Shown here piece after piece: positions 23,101-35,564 of a stretch of DNA of 37,584 nucleotides. The stretch is taken from assembly GCA_036897485.1 (NCBI GenBank), contig JAYMTF010000389.1:1-37584 (forward strand). The letters are read 5' to 3'. Position 1 is the stretch's first letter. Every line of letters starts with the position of its first letter. The stretch is from Pelargonium nanum (taxonomy: Eukaryota; Streptophyta; Magnoliopsida; Geraniales; Geraniaceae). The notes under the pieces were generated by a model. That model ran no database searches and was not told the DNA's origin. It saw nothing but the letters and a program-made list of their open reading frames with translations. The position numbers and the translations under genes were made by a program.

Positions 23101-25610
23101 TTGCAGATGAAGCATAATGTTGACCCTGATGGATTAAGATTAGATGGAAAAGACATATATCATTCTTCAGTAAATAGGCCTAGTAAAGAAGATGCAAAGT
23201 CATTGGACGGTTCAACCAGTGATCCCAATGCTAGGGTACAGAAGAATGGATCATCTCTCAGACGTAGGGGGAAAACTGTTAAAGAAGGAGAGCACAATGC
23301 TTTAGAAGAGACTTCTGAGTTGCTTCTTGATGCTACTACTGATCCAACCCTTCCCAAGGAGGTAATCATTGACTTGACATCATTTATTGTGTTTTTCTTT
23401 TTCTTCTTGAATGTATAGTAGCATTCTGAGATGGATACAGAACTGAAACTTGTGTGAAGTAATACTTTCTATATTTATCTTTATTATTTCCATAGGTATC
23501 TTGCTTCTTCTGGATGTTGTCATGTTGCTTCAAGGTTCTAAGTAGATCTGACACTCTTTTCTTTGCTGCAGTGGGTGCCACCAAATTTGAGTATCCCCAT
23601 ATTGGATCTCGTAGATGTTATTTTCCAGCTTCATGATGGTGGATGGATCAGGTACTGGATGTATATTTTAGCACAACAATGTTGAAAACTTGTACCTGGC
23701 ATTTTGACTTCAAAAAAATCACATTCTGATCAATCACTCATCCTAGCTACGACAGAAGCTAACCTTCTGTGCATTACAGGCGGAAGGCATTTTGGGTGGC
23801 CAAACAGATCCTACACCTAGGAATGGGCGATGCTGTTGATGATTGGTTGATAGAGAAAATCCAGCTTTTGCGTAAAGGATCAGTTGTTGCTTCAGGGATC
23901 AAGCGAGTTGAGCAGGTAATATCCAATGCCATTCTTATGTTTATTTATTAATAATTGAGAAAATAACATTTATTTTCTGCCAAGTCAAAATAACCTATGC
24001 TTTTGCCAACCATAATTACTACACATCTAGGTTTTAGATTAAACGTGCCTTCTACGCTTGACTATTAATTGCAATTGTTATTTCCCAAGTTTTTTCAATT
24101 TCCTTCAAGATTTTCTTAGTTAATTTTTTGGGTGTGAGTTTCTGTCGTAACGCACGCACGGGTTCCTTGCTTTTGACAGGAATAAAGTAATTTTATTTTA
24201 TCCAATTAGATCTTCAGGGTGGTTGTCATTTCCTTTTGTATTAGTATCATCTCTTAGATCTTTTAAAAGGAAGGTATTGTATTAGCTGTTGAAGTAATAT
24301 GTATTCATTTGCTAAGAACCAAGTTCTTTTGGTGTCATGTCAAGTGTCGTGGCCAAGCCAAATGCATAGAAATTGTACTTTTGAAATTGGTTGGCTGCTT
24401 CTGGCTTATGATATACTTATTTTTGCCTTAAAGCAGCAGCCATAGCTGCTGTAAACCAATTTGAGGACCAATAAATTATTTTCTATGATTTCTCCAAAGT
24501 TTAAATGCTTACTTGGTTTTAGGAGCTGATTGAGATAGATTCATGTATTATTACTGATATGAGCTATCTTCCAACTAGATACTTTGGCCTGATGGAATCT
24601 TCATAACCAAACACCCAAAGCGACAACGCCCACCACCTCCTCCTACTAATCCATCTCAGGGTTCCCCTCGCAATCAGCAACCAGAGATGGCTTCACCTAG
24701 AGCAGTAGATGAGCATCAACAACAGGAAGCTGATCGCCGTGCAAAATTTGTATACGATCTGATAATTGGTATTATTTTTCATTCAACATTTTGTTATCAC
24801 TGACATTGGTATAGGCCTTCAGTTTTTTTTTCTTCTCGTGTGGTGCTTTGTATTGCGTATTGCCAATGATCTCTGTTCTCCCATTGCAGACAATGCACCA
24901 GCTGGTATTGTAGGCCTTGTTGGTAGGAAGGAGTATGAACAATGTGCTAAGGATCTTTATTTCTTTCTTCAGGTAATAATTTATATTGAGAATGAAAAAA
25001 AGGAAAAAAAAAAAAAAAAACTTTTCAGTAATCTGTTCATCTTTTACAGATTTTACCTGTATCTTTATTTGGAATCATAGTGCTATCAATATGCTGTGAG
25101 GTGTGAAGTGTCACTTTCATACTATCTTCTGCTATCCCTAATCTCTATCCTAAAAATTATATTTGAGCGTGTTCATGTTTGATTCTGTCTTCATCTTCAA
25201 AACCAATTAAACGATTAATTAAATTTGGGGATATCTAATGCAAGGTTAATAAATAATGGATATAGGAGACGGTTTTCTGTACAACGGACATATAATAGTT
25301 TTTTGTTTTGTTCTGCCTTATTTTGTGAAAACATTAAGCGAATGAAACACAATCATCTCTAAATGACACTATCTTTGACCTCGTCGGTCATGTTGATCAT
25401 TTGGCATTCTAAATCCTGAGTGTAGATGATTTGTATTAGGGGTATATACAATGGATTTTGATTTGCTCTTTTTTGCAGTCATCTGTATGTTTGAAGCAAT
25501 TGGTTTATGACCTTCTGGAGCTACTGCTTTTGTCTGCATTTCCTGAGATGGATTATGTATTCAAGCAGTTACATGAAGAGAAGCACAGATTTGGTGAATT
25601 TAAGGGCTAG
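17186..25610 (+). CDS. Sorting nexin with PXA, PX and Nexin_C domains, 15 exons, 1128 aa
   Basis: A large phosphoinositide-binding sorting nexin of the SNX13/14/19/25 type, expected on endomembranes. Exons: 17186-17294, 19287-19677, 19767-19944, 20089-20228, 20303-21509, 21603-21703, 21847-21991, 22659-22727, 22839-22884, 22982-23361, 23572-23651, 23780-23915, 24579-24768, 24890-24972, 25479-25610; total 3387 nt. Two hydrophobic segments (about residues 20-36 and 42-61) anchor the N-terminus. The PXA region follows (about 100-285, with NLANPRFINERIE). A long, serine-rich, acidic linker fills most of exon 5. The PX domain starts near residue 668 and holds the lipid-binding RRFRHFEELHRRL (708-720). 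After a second linker, the Nexin_C region begins near 930 (RRKAFWVAKQILHLGMGDA). No RGS domain was seen, as expected for plant members. The start is supported by a clean first exon with a strong GTAAG donor. Confidence 0.93.
18670..18980 (+). mobile_element. 3' end of an RTE-like non-LTR retrotransposon, inside sorting nexin intron 1
   Basis: The sequence translates in pieces to the C-terminal tail of plant RTE-type LINE reverse transcriptases: LSCFGHVERREISDPMRK, then GRGRLKLTWKEVSRKD, IIALGLTQVALDR, followed by ATTCATGTAGCCGACC (the IHVAD motif). It ends in TTG-rich sequence (TTGTTTGTTGTTGTTT), the usual tail of this family. Stops and frame changes show decay. It is in the same orientation as the host gene and is strongly 5' truncated. 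Confidence 0.8.
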
Positions 25611-26812
25611 CAGATGAAGAAATATACAACCAGAAACCAATTTTGAAGACTTGAGAGTGAAAATTCTTGCCTGTGTTTTTTAGTTTACAAGTAGTAGGAA
25701 CTTGTTTCCCACATTTGTTCCCCTTTTTAATTTTTTTTTTCAAAATGGAAAATATTGCAAGTGATGGGGTCAGGGTCCAAAATCTGTAATTAACTCTATG
25801 TAAATTAGAAGATTAATGCAAATATACATCCACAAGTTTAGCCAACACCTTGTCAATATACATTTCCTTTCTCATTTCAAGGTCCCTTCTTTCTCCCAAG
25901 TCCTAACCTTGTGCCAAATACTTGGAAAATGTATGTTTAGGGAGCTAAACTGATTTAGGCAAAAATCACTAGCCACAAACCACTTTCCTAAACAGATATT
26001 GTAATATGATTACCCAAGTGTGCAGAAAGATATTAAGATTGATATTGCATGCTACAAGTAGTAGTCAACATAAATACTACTGCAACCACAAACGCAAGTC
26101 TACGGACCATAAAATTGATATCAAAAGTACAGTTGGAAATGAATTGTGGGTGGTCGGTAAGCAACTTTTTTGCAGATAACCATAATAATTTCAAAAGATA
26201 ACAGCCTTACCACAAGCTGACATTGACTTATAAAAGTGTAAAAACATCATTCAACTTGGCACATAGCCATGATAAGCAACAAGAACAATTCAAGGTTTAG
26301 AAAAAACTTGATAGATTGTTACTTGGCTAAAGTAAGTGACATTATCTCATCTAGCTGAAGCTATACAAAAGAGCCCAAGGATATATGCCACATCAAAATC
26401 CCACTACAGAATCCATTACTACATATAATTAGCTAACCAATCAAGGATTACAATCTAAACAGAAGTACATGAAGCAGAACATTGGCTATATAAAGTACAA
26501 ATGCCAACAGAGCCAAAACCCACAATTTTCAAACCATCTCACATTGATAAAAGGAAAACAATAAAACAAAATAAAGTAGTGAATTTATATTAAAAAACAC
26601 AAAATAATAACTCCAACTGCAAAATTATACTTCAAGAAGCATCAGATAACAAAATTCTCATCCTTGTCTGAAACTTAAATGGAATACACTTTAAAGGCAC
26701 TAAGCATGAAAAGATAAGAACACTGTCAAAACAATGTTTTGTCCCAATACAAAAAAAAACATTCTAAATCTATGTGGAGGTACCGAAAATGCCAAGTTGA
26801 TCACTCAACTCT
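25611..26812. other. Convergent 3' flanks of the sorting nexin and eL37 genes
   Basis: The two genes end towards each other here. The left part is the sorting nexin 3' untranslated region, with T-rich sequence around 25725-25740. The right part, up to 26812, is the 3' untranslated region of eL37. No gene was found in between. Confidence 0.6.
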
Positions 26813-27891
<1,079 letters not shown>

Positions 27892-27984
27892 TTTAGCTGC
27901 TGCAGAAGAAACCCTAGCTCTGGAGAGTGTATTGGCTGAGGAAGAAGAGGGCTCGGCGCGATGGAGATGATTTATAGTATAGGA

Positions 27985-28161
27985 GGGTTTTAGGGTTAGG
28001 GATTTGGAAAAGGGGAGTGAAGGTGTGGTGATCAGGTGCGCTCGAGTCTACCGAGACAAACGTGTGGGTTTAAATCTGAGATGGGCTCTGTAGAGTTGAT
28101 GGGCTTTCGGGCCCTTCAAGAAATTGGGCTTTGTGGCTTAGTCTGTAGGACTATTTGGGCC
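27985..28161 (-). promoter_or_regulatory. eL37 promoter with telo-box-like and site II elements
   Basis: A telomere-like motif (plus strand TTTTAGGGTTAGGG, 27988-28001; minus strand CCCTAACCCTAAAA) lies about 100 bp upstream of the start codon. Further up are site II words in the plus-strand sense: TGGGCT at 28082, 28100 and 28125, GGGCCC at 28109 and TGGGCC at 28156. Site II (bound by TCP factors) together with a telo-box is the known signature of plant ribosomal protein promoters, so co-regulation with translation genes is likely. Confidence 0.75.
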
Positions 28162-28252
28162 TTCATTTCAAATGTAAAAATTGTAGTCGAGAAAATATAA
28201 TTTTTAATTGTGACTAAGCCTCGAACCGGATTAAATCGGTGGTTTACACCAA

Positions 28253-28269
28253 ATATATATATATATATA
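28253..28269. repeat. AT dinucleotide microsatellite
   Basis: A short uninterrupted run of alternating A and T lies in the intergenic region between eL37 and the L1 remnant. Confidence 0.8.
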
Positions 28270-28360
28270 ATTCTTGAAATAACATTATTATTTATCGTGC
28301 CATTTTACTAATTTTTTGTTAATTTATAATGTACGCATAATTAACTAAATAAATGTAGAG

Positions 28361-28793
28361 CAGATTGGGTGGTCCGTGTTGACTCAAGGCAGGAATGGGG
28401 TGGCGGTCGTGCATGGTGGGATGGTTGTAATAGAGGTCGAGACCATGGCTGTCAGAGAGGCGATCACCTGATTAGTTGCTCGTGGATGAGACAATTTCAT
28501 TATGGAATTTGACTCGCAACTTGTTATCAAGGCAATACAAACTGAATGGAAGATTTCTACTGCCTCTGGTCTTATTATTAGTGATGTTTTGGTTATTGCA
28601 GCCCAGTTTAATAGTTATATTCTCTTTTTTCGGGTCGGTCTGCAAACTAAGTGAGTCATGCTTTAGCTAGGTACTCGAATTCTATGTCAGACATTTATAA
28701 TTGGGTTGGCCGTTTGGCGCCACACTTTATCTTACCCCTTATTGACAATGATTTAGCTTAATAAAATCCTTCGGTATCTCTATAAAAAAAAAA
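28361..28793 (+). mobile_element. 3' remnant of an L1-type LINE (RNase H region with poly(A) tail)
   Basis: Plus-strand translation gives a decayed RNase H-like region: IEVETMAVREAI, a stop, IMEFDSQLVIKAIQTEW, ISTASGLIISDVLVIAAQF, then after a frame change VSHALARYSNSMSDIYNW, ending PLIDNDLA-stop. This is the order of the plant RVT_3/RNase H tail of L1-like elements. A poly(A) run (28783-28793) follows the stop by about 25 bases. The shared LII-DVLVI-A wording with the remnant at 15668 suggests the same family. Stops and a frameshift make it non-functional. Confidence 0.75.
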
Positions 28794-28952
28794 CTAATAA
28801 AATAAAATAGTGTACAATTATTTTGAAATAAAAAAAAAATGAATAATTATGTTAAGATTATATATAATCTTCCTCAAGAATTAAAAATAACTTCTCCCAT
28901 AAAAAAAAAAAGTAGCTTCTTTATGTTAGAGCCAAACGGACCATAAATCCGA

Positions 28953-28976
28953 ATTCCCGCGCTGATAATGGCGGGA
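28953..28976 (+). promoter_or_regulatory. Two E2F-like sites upstream of the DDX11/CHL1 helicase gene
   Basis: ATTCCCGCGC (28953-28962) and, in inverted sense, GGCGGGA (28970-28976, reverse TCCCGCC) sit about 100-120 bp before the start codon. Both resemble the E2F core (TTTCCCGC / TCCCGCC). A paired arrangement fits S-phase expression of a replication and cohesion helicase. This is motif inference only. Confidence 0.45.
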
Positions 28977-29034
28977 GCCAAATGGAACTGTGAGCTGAAA
29001 ATAAATTAACTCCAAAATCTGAAAACGATTCGAG

Positions 29035-29066
29035 GAAGAAGAAGAAGAAGAAGAAGAAGAAGAAGA
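29035..29066. repeat. GAA trinucleotide repeat in the helicase 5' leader
   Basis: About ten GAA units end four bases before the start codon at 29071. The run lies in the 5' untranslated leader, giving a purine-only stretch directly upstream of the ATG. Confidence 0.9.
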
Positions 29067-29070
29067 GAAA

Positions 29071-32000
29071 ATGGAGGAGCCAAAATTCCCAGCATTTCCG
29101 TACAAGCCCTATTCGATTCAGATCGATTTCATGAACGCTCTTTACCACTCCCTCGACAAAGGTGGCGTCTCCATGCTCGAAAGTCCCACCGGTATTTAAC
29201 CCTCTTTTACTTCACTCCATCTCCATCTCTCTCGCTGTCGTGTTTTTTGGATCGTAGCGAGGTTTAGGGTTCTGATTCTGGTAGCTCTTTGGTTTTCGAG
29301 CTTATGAAGTAGGAATTTGAGTTTTTGAAGGATTGCAAAAATGGAGGTTTTAATGGTAGGGTTGATATTAGGGTTTGTGGTTTTATTGAACTCTGCTCCG
29401 CAGTTTGATTCGGTCTAATTGAGTGAAATTTGGAAGTGTAAATGTTAGTATTTGAGTGTTTTTTTTTCAGTAGTATGGACTGTGTGGTATGGAGGCTTAT
29501 ATTTGAAATGTTGTGATGTTAAATTAGGGACTGGTAAGACTCTGAGCATCATCTGTAGTGCATTGCAATGGGTGGTTGATCGGAAGCGAAAAATGGAGTC
29601 TGAAAGTAGAGTTGGTTCGGAGCAAAGCCAGGCAAATGATGGTAAAGTGGGTGTAGACGATGATGAACCTGATTGGATGAGGAACTTTGTTGTGAATAAA
29701 GACGACCAAGGTCTGGAGCAGAAGATTAAGAAGAAACTGCCACTAAAATCCGACAAGAAAAGGAATCTGGAGAGCGGTAGAGATTTGTTTCTGCGAGGTG
29801 CTGAGAAGGAAGATGTATATACAAGGAAAGACCAGAGGAATTCACAAAAGAAGGAAGATGCGTCGGAGTTGCATGATGAGGACTTTTTGTTGGATGAGTA
29901 TGAGAGTGAAGAGGAAGGGGATGTGGGAAAGTTGAAGAGGAAGGCTGGTGGGGTGTCTGTTAGTTCGTCGAGTGACGAGGAGGATGGATTTGATAATGAA
30001 GAGGAGAATAAGGGGTTGAAGGTCTACTTCTGTAGTCGAACGCATTCACAGCTTTCACAGTTTATAAAGGAATTAAAGAAGACTGTTTTTCCTGACCAGA
30101 TGAAGATTGTACCCTTGGGATCTCGGAAGAATTTGTGTATCAATGCAGGTATCAGTGTTGCACTTGAATTCACAAATCTTTGGAAAATCTAGATCTCTCT
30201 ATGTTAAATTTATCCTTGGGGTTATATTTCAGAGGTTTTAAGGCTTAAAAATTCCACTTACATCAATGAACGGTGCTTGGAACTTCAAAAGAAGAAGAAA
30301 AATGATGTATCCAAAATGAAGGTAAGATAGATCCCTCTTTATATCCATAATGCATATATGATGCACTTTAACTTGTTGGTTTGTTGAGATCGTAACACAC
30401 ACCTTCAAGTGTTGAAAGACGCATACGCTTAGGTTCATGGCTCACTTATTGGATGTGAACTCATTCCATTACAAGCCAAGGGAACCAAACTAAACATAGA
30501 GGTTGAAGTAAAACAATTCTAGAGGAAATGAGCCCTAAAACTTGCATATTTCTTATTGTAATGAGCTGTATTAGAACATTGATCATCATTGCCTCATTCT
30601 ATTCAGAATGATATGGACATTGTTGTCTTGTTGGGGTATGCGGATCGTCTTTGAACTGATGAAACATAATTATTTGCAGAGCTTAGGTGCAGGAGGTAAA
30701 ACATGCCGGACTAAGGCTTCTTCTGGATGCCCAATGCTTCGAAAGCATAAACTACAGAAAGAATTTAGGAGTGAAATATCTGAACAAGGGGCCTTGGATA
30801 TTGAGGATCTTGTTCACCTTGGAAGAAGTTTGGGAACTTGTCCATATTATGGCTCCAGAAGCATGGTCCCTACAGCTGATCTTGTGGTTCTTCCATATCA
30901 ATCTCTCCTATCAAAATCATCTCGCGAATCACTTGGTCTGAGTTTGAAGAATAATATTGTTATAATAGATGAGGCTCACAATCTTGCTGATTCCCTTATC
31001 AGCATGTATGACTCAACAATCACTTTGCCACAGGTATGCAAATTAATCAAATCCATTTTGCTATATTTAGACAGAATACAACCTTATCAACAGTTTTATC
31101 TTTTCTACAGCTGGAGCTTGTGCATAGACACATAGAAAGGTACTTTGGAAGGTTTCGTAGTCTATTAGGACCTGGAAACCGAAGATACATTCAAACTCTG
31201 ATGGTCCTCACACGAGCATTTCTCCAACTTTTACGCAATGAAAAGAACATGAGTTATCTAGATCCTGGCCTGGAGAATGAAAAGATGTCTAATTTAGATT
31301 CTTCTATTGCCACTAATGAATTTTTGTTCTCTCTAAATATAGATAACATTAACTTGGTCAAGTTACTTCAGTATATAAAAGAAAGCAACATCATCCACAA
31401 GGTAATCCTATTTTTGCACATTCTTCTGACGTGGTGCTCTATAATTTTTCCTTGCTTTTGGTACATTTTTTGAGGTAAAGATGCACTTCAATTTTTCAGG
31501 TCAGTGGTTATGGGGATAAAGTTACTAGCTTGCAAAAAGGTTCAGGTCTCAATGACAATGCTGAATGTAGTGAGGAGGGAAGTGCTCTGTCTGGTTTCCG
31601 AGCTTTAGTTGACATGCTACATTCTCTAACAAATAGTGACAGTGATGGAAGGATTATCATCTCAAGGGCTAGATCAACATGCTCTGGCCTACAGGGAGGT
31701 TACTTAAAATATGTTATGCTTACTGGTGAAAAAATATTCTCAGAGGTATGCCAGATTTTTATTTGGATTTTATAGTTTATGTTTTGAAATTTTCATGCTC
31801 CGAGAATGAAATTTTGCTTTTAAACACGTAATAGATTGTAGATCAAGCACATGCGGTTATACTGGCCGGGGGAACTTTGCAACCTATAGAAGAGACAAGG
31901 GAGAGACTCTTCCCACGATTACCACCAGATCAGTTTCATTTCTTTTCATGTAGTCATATTGTCCCTCCAGAGAGTATTTTACCAGTGGCAATATCCCGTG

Positions 32001-33217
32001 GTCCTTCTGGCCAATCTTTTGATTTCAGCTTCAGCTCTAGAAGCTCACCCGTCATGGTGAGTATATTGCAGAATTTTATGCCATATTTTGATGTCAAATT
32101 TTCTTGTACTGCAGTTAATTATTTGATAATATCCCTATGTTTTGAAGTAATTTATTTTCTCAGTTACAATCCTACTTCACTGCTTATACCAGTTTCAATT
32201 TCTTTGGTCTTTAACGATTAGATTTTTAATGTCATTAGAAAGAAGCGTTAGTGTTAATTTATTGCATTCTTGTTTACATATGCATTCCCTTTCCCCTTCA
32301 GTAACCATGATATAGTTAATAACTCGCTTTGTGTTTACAGATAGGGGAGCTGGGCCTCTTGCTTTGCAATTTGGTGACTGTCGTCCCTGAAGGAATTGTT
32401 GTGTTCTTCTCATCATTTGACTATGAAGGACAAGTCTATGATACATGGAAGACCTCAGGCATCCTCGACAGGATTATGAAGAAGAAACGCGTATTCAGAG
32501 AGCCTAGAAGAAACACCGAAGTGGAATTTGTTCTCAAGGAATACAAGGAAACAATTGATAATCTGTCCAGCAAGGACTTAAAGAAAGACCCTGCAGCCCA
32601 TAATGGCGCGATACTTCTAGCTGTAGTGGGTGGAAAGATATCAGAAGGTATCAACTTTAGCGATGGGATGGGTCGATGTATAGTTATGGTCGGACTACCC
32701 TATCCAAGCCCTTCCGACATTGAGTTGATTGAGAGGGTGAAGCATATCGAACTTCTGGGCGACTCAAATTCCACTCAAATCCCCAACAGTTCAAGTGATG
32801 AACACTACTATGGAGATGTTCATACCGGGTTTCAAATACTGAGAAGTTGCAGACGCAGAGGGAAAGAATATTACGAAAACCTGTGCATGAAAGCTGTAAA
32901 CCAATCAATTGGTATGTACAAAAAAACCTTACATCAACTAGGTGCATCATTTCTATGACTTACACATGATATATATTTCTGTTCACTTGTTTCTTTCAGG
33001 TAGAGCAATCCGGCACATACATGACTATGCAGCAATCTTGCTGGTTGACGGGCGCTATGCATCTGATTCCTCCAAAGGGTCGTCTTTTTCTCACCCAACC
33101 AAGAAGCTCCCACAGTGGATAAAAGATCGTCTTGTCTCGTCAACAAAGAACTATGGTGAAGTCCATAGACTGTTGCATCAGTTCTTCAAGTGCAACAAGA
33201 ACAGAGGTATTCAGTAG
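29071..33217 (+). CDS. CHL1: DDX11/CHL1-type iron-sulfur DNA helicase, 9 exons, 910 aa
   Basis: A superfamily 2 XPD-like 5'-3' DNA helicase; DDX11/ChlR1/Chl1 relatives act in sister-chromatid cohesion and replication-fork processing in the nucleus. Exons: 29071-29191, 29528-30148, 30233-30321, 30680-31033, 31111-31401, 31500-31745, 31835-32056, 32341-32911, 33000-33217; total 2733 nt. Visible motifs are the Q-motif region FPYKPYSIQIDF (8-19), Walker A SPTGTGKT (38-45), motif Ia FCSRTHSQL, DEAH at 374-377 in IIDEAHNLADS, GGKISEGINF (about 745-754) and motif VI QSIGRAIRH (about 835-843). Cysteines 262, 286, 294 and 331 fit the four-cysteine Fe-S site; GTCPYYGSR around 331 closely matches human DDX11. 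An acidic, lysine- and serine-rich insert lies between motifs I and Ia, as in DDX11. RTEL1, FANCJ and XPD are less likely because of the CPYYGSR and DNINL wording. Confidence 0.95.
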
Positions 33218-33960
33218 AAAAACTGGTATATTTTATAGGCTATATTTAGATTGAAAATCATATACATAGAGCACCACATATAAACAAGTGAGCAAACCTT
33301 AGAAAAGTCATTTTTTTTATATATGAAAATTGTATATCAGTTTGAGCTTATGAAGATTATGGTGCTGGAAGTATAGAAGAGTATGAAATGTATTGGTGGT
33401 TCTATAGAATACTTGCGTTACATTTATTTTCATTACAATGGGTACCAATCATCTGATTTATATTTATCATTTTTTAGCAGATACTCATTTTACTCTAAAA
33501 ACGAGGAAGAAAATCAGGTTCTCCCAATTTTTTTGAGCCCAACAAGGTAACTTCTAATGGGCTTGGGCTCAATTCAGCCCACATCTCAAGCCCCAAAAAA
33601 GCTATGATCAAAGACAAACTCATATGAGTTTAGGAGAATGTCACTCAAGAAGCTACAATCTTGGACATTCATTGGCCTAAGAAGCTACCAAGACATCAAT
33701 TTCATGCCTCATCTCACTGATTAAGCTGCAAAACAGATTTGGTTAATATGGGGTTTAAGATTGGAAAGTCCCATTACCTTGTGTTGAAGCTACTTGTGCA
33801 AGGTTTGGTTATTGGTGGAAAGATTTTAATCATGGTGGTTGCAAGAAAGTGACCTCACAGCAGGGATATTAAAATGGACCTTATCTTGATATCAATTGAT
33901 ATTTTTGGTTCTATTCTATTGGTACCAACCTCACCACCCACAAGGGTCCTTGCATCTCTT
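33218..33960. other. Helicase 3' flank and intergenic DNA
   Basis: This holds the 3' untranslated region of the helicase gene (T-rich near 33312-33320), then intergenic DNA. GGGCTTGGGCT near 33559-33569 and AGCCCA words nearby resemble site II elements and may belong to the promoter of the next gene. Confidence 0.45.
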
Positions 33961-34494
33961 TCTTATAAATGCAACCCTAATTGCCTCTTTCTTGCATCTT
34001 CAACCTTCACTCAAAACATTATTTTGGGTAAACTTCTCTTTCCGTCGCTTTCACAAACATTTACGAGCTAAAATGAAAAATAAAATTACGGGTTCAAGTT
34101 GATTTCAGTATTGCTCGTACGAAAAATGAAAAAATCAGATCGTTTTGTTGCTATTTTGAATAGTTTTTTTTTTAGAGACAAGTAGTCAATAAAAAGATAT
34201 GACAAGTACTATTGGCTCATTCAAACAAACAGTCTCCACAACTCAACTTCTTCTTCAACCTAAGAGATCAAAAAAATGGGTGTGAAGCCAAAACTGAACA
34301 AAAAGTTGTTCCTCTACTGACCTACTTCATTGCCTTTGCCTCTAGGTAACCTCAAGAAGCTTCACTTGTCTCTATCTGTCTTCTGTGCATTGCAATAGTA
34401 GCAGCATCTGAAGAAGAAGAAGAAGAAGAAGTAGAAGCCAAAACCATTGCAGCTCTATTTGTTCTTGAGGGTGAGAAACTGATAGACAAAAAAA
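33961..34494 (+). promoter_or_regulatory. TATA box and leader, possibly with a 5'UTR intron, of the OVATE-like gene
   Basis: TTATAAATG at about 33963-33971 is the best TATA candidate upstream of the 34495 start. A donor-like GGGTAAAC (GT at 34028-34029) and an acceptor-like CCATTGCAG (AG at 34451-34452) could bound a leader intron of about 425 nt, which would shorten the otherwise roughly 500-nt leader. A GAA repeat (34411-34431) lies within that intron. There is no coding potential here. Confidence 0.35.
34411..34431. repeat. GAA trinucleotide repeat upstream of the OVATE-like gene
   Basis: Seven AAG/GAA units in the leader or leader intron of the following gene. Confidence 0.85.
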
Positions 34495-35151
34495 ATGCAC
34501 AACTCAGCATTAGAGCCACAAATGCTGCTAACCAAATCCACCAGAAAAACCAAGAAGTTCCTTCGAAAAACCTTCCGAAACCTCACTTCCTTGTTCTTGG
34601 AAGGGTATCAAAAGCTTCCCAAATCTCCTTCTTTGAACCCTTTCACAAGCTGCAGCACGAGCCGAAAAAACCATCAGACAGATCAGTACTATGATCAATG
34701 GGAGGCTGATATGGACAAGAACACCACACTGCTGTCCAAGGATCCGGCGAAGGAAGAAGAAACAGAAGACAAGAAGGCCAATCCTCCGAAGAACAAGCAA
34801 GAGCCGGGAGGAGGGAAGAAACAGAAGACAAGAGGAAGCTACAATGGAGAAATCAGCACTAGAGAGCCATCTTCAAGAAACATGACTACTGCAGGAGATG
34901 GTTATGAATTGGCACAGAAGATGAAGGAACTGGATATGATTGATGAAGGCGACATGGAACATGTATTAGACATCGAAGAGGCGATCCATTACTATTCTCG
35001 CCTCAGAAGTCCGGTGTATCTTGACATTGTTGACAACTTTTTTATGGACATGTACTCAGAATTCAATATCCCACAACAGCAACAGAAACAGCCCTCTGCT
35101 CTCAGTAGCCTCAACAATTCAAAAAGGCGAAAAGGCTCATTTCGGTTGTAG
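34495..35151 (+). CDS. Intronless 218-aa protein with an OVATE-like C-terminal region
   Basis: An uncharacterised plant protein. Residues 1-40 are basic (TRKTKKFLRKTFRNLTSLF) and could form an amphipathic helix or a nuclear signal. Residues 70-130 are low-complexity and highly charged, so probably disordered. The conserved part is residues 139-185: ELAQKMKELDMIDEGDMEHV, then LDIEEAIHYYSRLRSPVYLDIVDNF and MDMYSEF. The pattern of an acidic DIEE, an aromatic pair, SPVYLDIV and a terminal aromatic-rich helix resembles the divergent OVATE domain of OFP17-like proteins, which are transcriptional regulators of organ shape. It ends in SKRRKGSFRL, which looks like a conserved basic tail. The first ATG is used and no intron is needed. 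The OVATE link is inference from memory; existence of the gene is well supported by length and composition. Confidence 0.72.
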   Translation: MHNSALEPQMLLTKSTRKTKKFLRKTFRNLTSLFLEGYQKLPKSPSLNPFTSCSTSRKNHQTDQYYDQWEADMDKNTTLLSKDPAKEEETEDKKANPPKNKQEPGGGKKQKTRGSYNGEISTREPSSRNMTTAGDGYELAQKMKELDMIDEGDMEHVLDIEEAIHYYSRLRSPVYLDIVDNFFMDMYSEFNIPQQQQKQPSALSSLNNSKRRKGSFRL

Positions 35152-35551
35152 CTCTCTCTCTCTCTTTCTTGTTCATACTAATCTGTCAGTAGTATCTGTG
35201 TTTTGTTTGCTTTGTATAATTTCCATTTCCACCATTCTTGATTGCTATTACATACCAAGCCATCAAAGTCTTGAAAAGTATTGTATTTGTTGTGTATTTA
35301 ATTTACAAAAGTATCCACAAGTGTTTGATATAATCTTGATTCTTGATACATTCAGTACCTAGTCATTGACTATTAGTATCTGATATAGTTGCTAAAGCAA
35401 GAGCATGAACCAGAAAATTTGTTGATCAATCCTATCTAGCTCAACACAACTCAATATGGTTTCAATTCAACAGTTACAGATACAAATTTAGCACAAAACT
35501 TGAGCCAACAAGGATTGATCAATGAGATGGCTTAACCATGCAGCTCACAAG
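35152..35551. other. 3' flank of the OVATE-like gene
   Basis: A CT microsatellite directly follows the stop codon (about 35152-35165), then T-rich 3' untranslated sequence. The ORF at 35021-35362 is a shadow of the gene's end. Nothing else was seen. Confidence 0.55.
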
Positions 35552-35564
35552 ACTAAAGACTATT

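Noticed and set aside
24431-24453. CAGCAGC-CAT-AGCTGCTG inverted repeat in a sorting nexin intron
   Set aside because: A short hairpin of this size without flanking structure is common in introns, and no miRNA-like longer pairing extends from it.
30148-30190. Read-through ORF at the end of helicase exon 2 (terminating at 30192)
   Set aside because: The donor at 30149 (GCAG|GTATCAG) and the acceptor before 30233 restore the helicase frame into EVLRLKNSTYINERC, which holds a conserved Fe-S cysteine, so the read-through is intronic.
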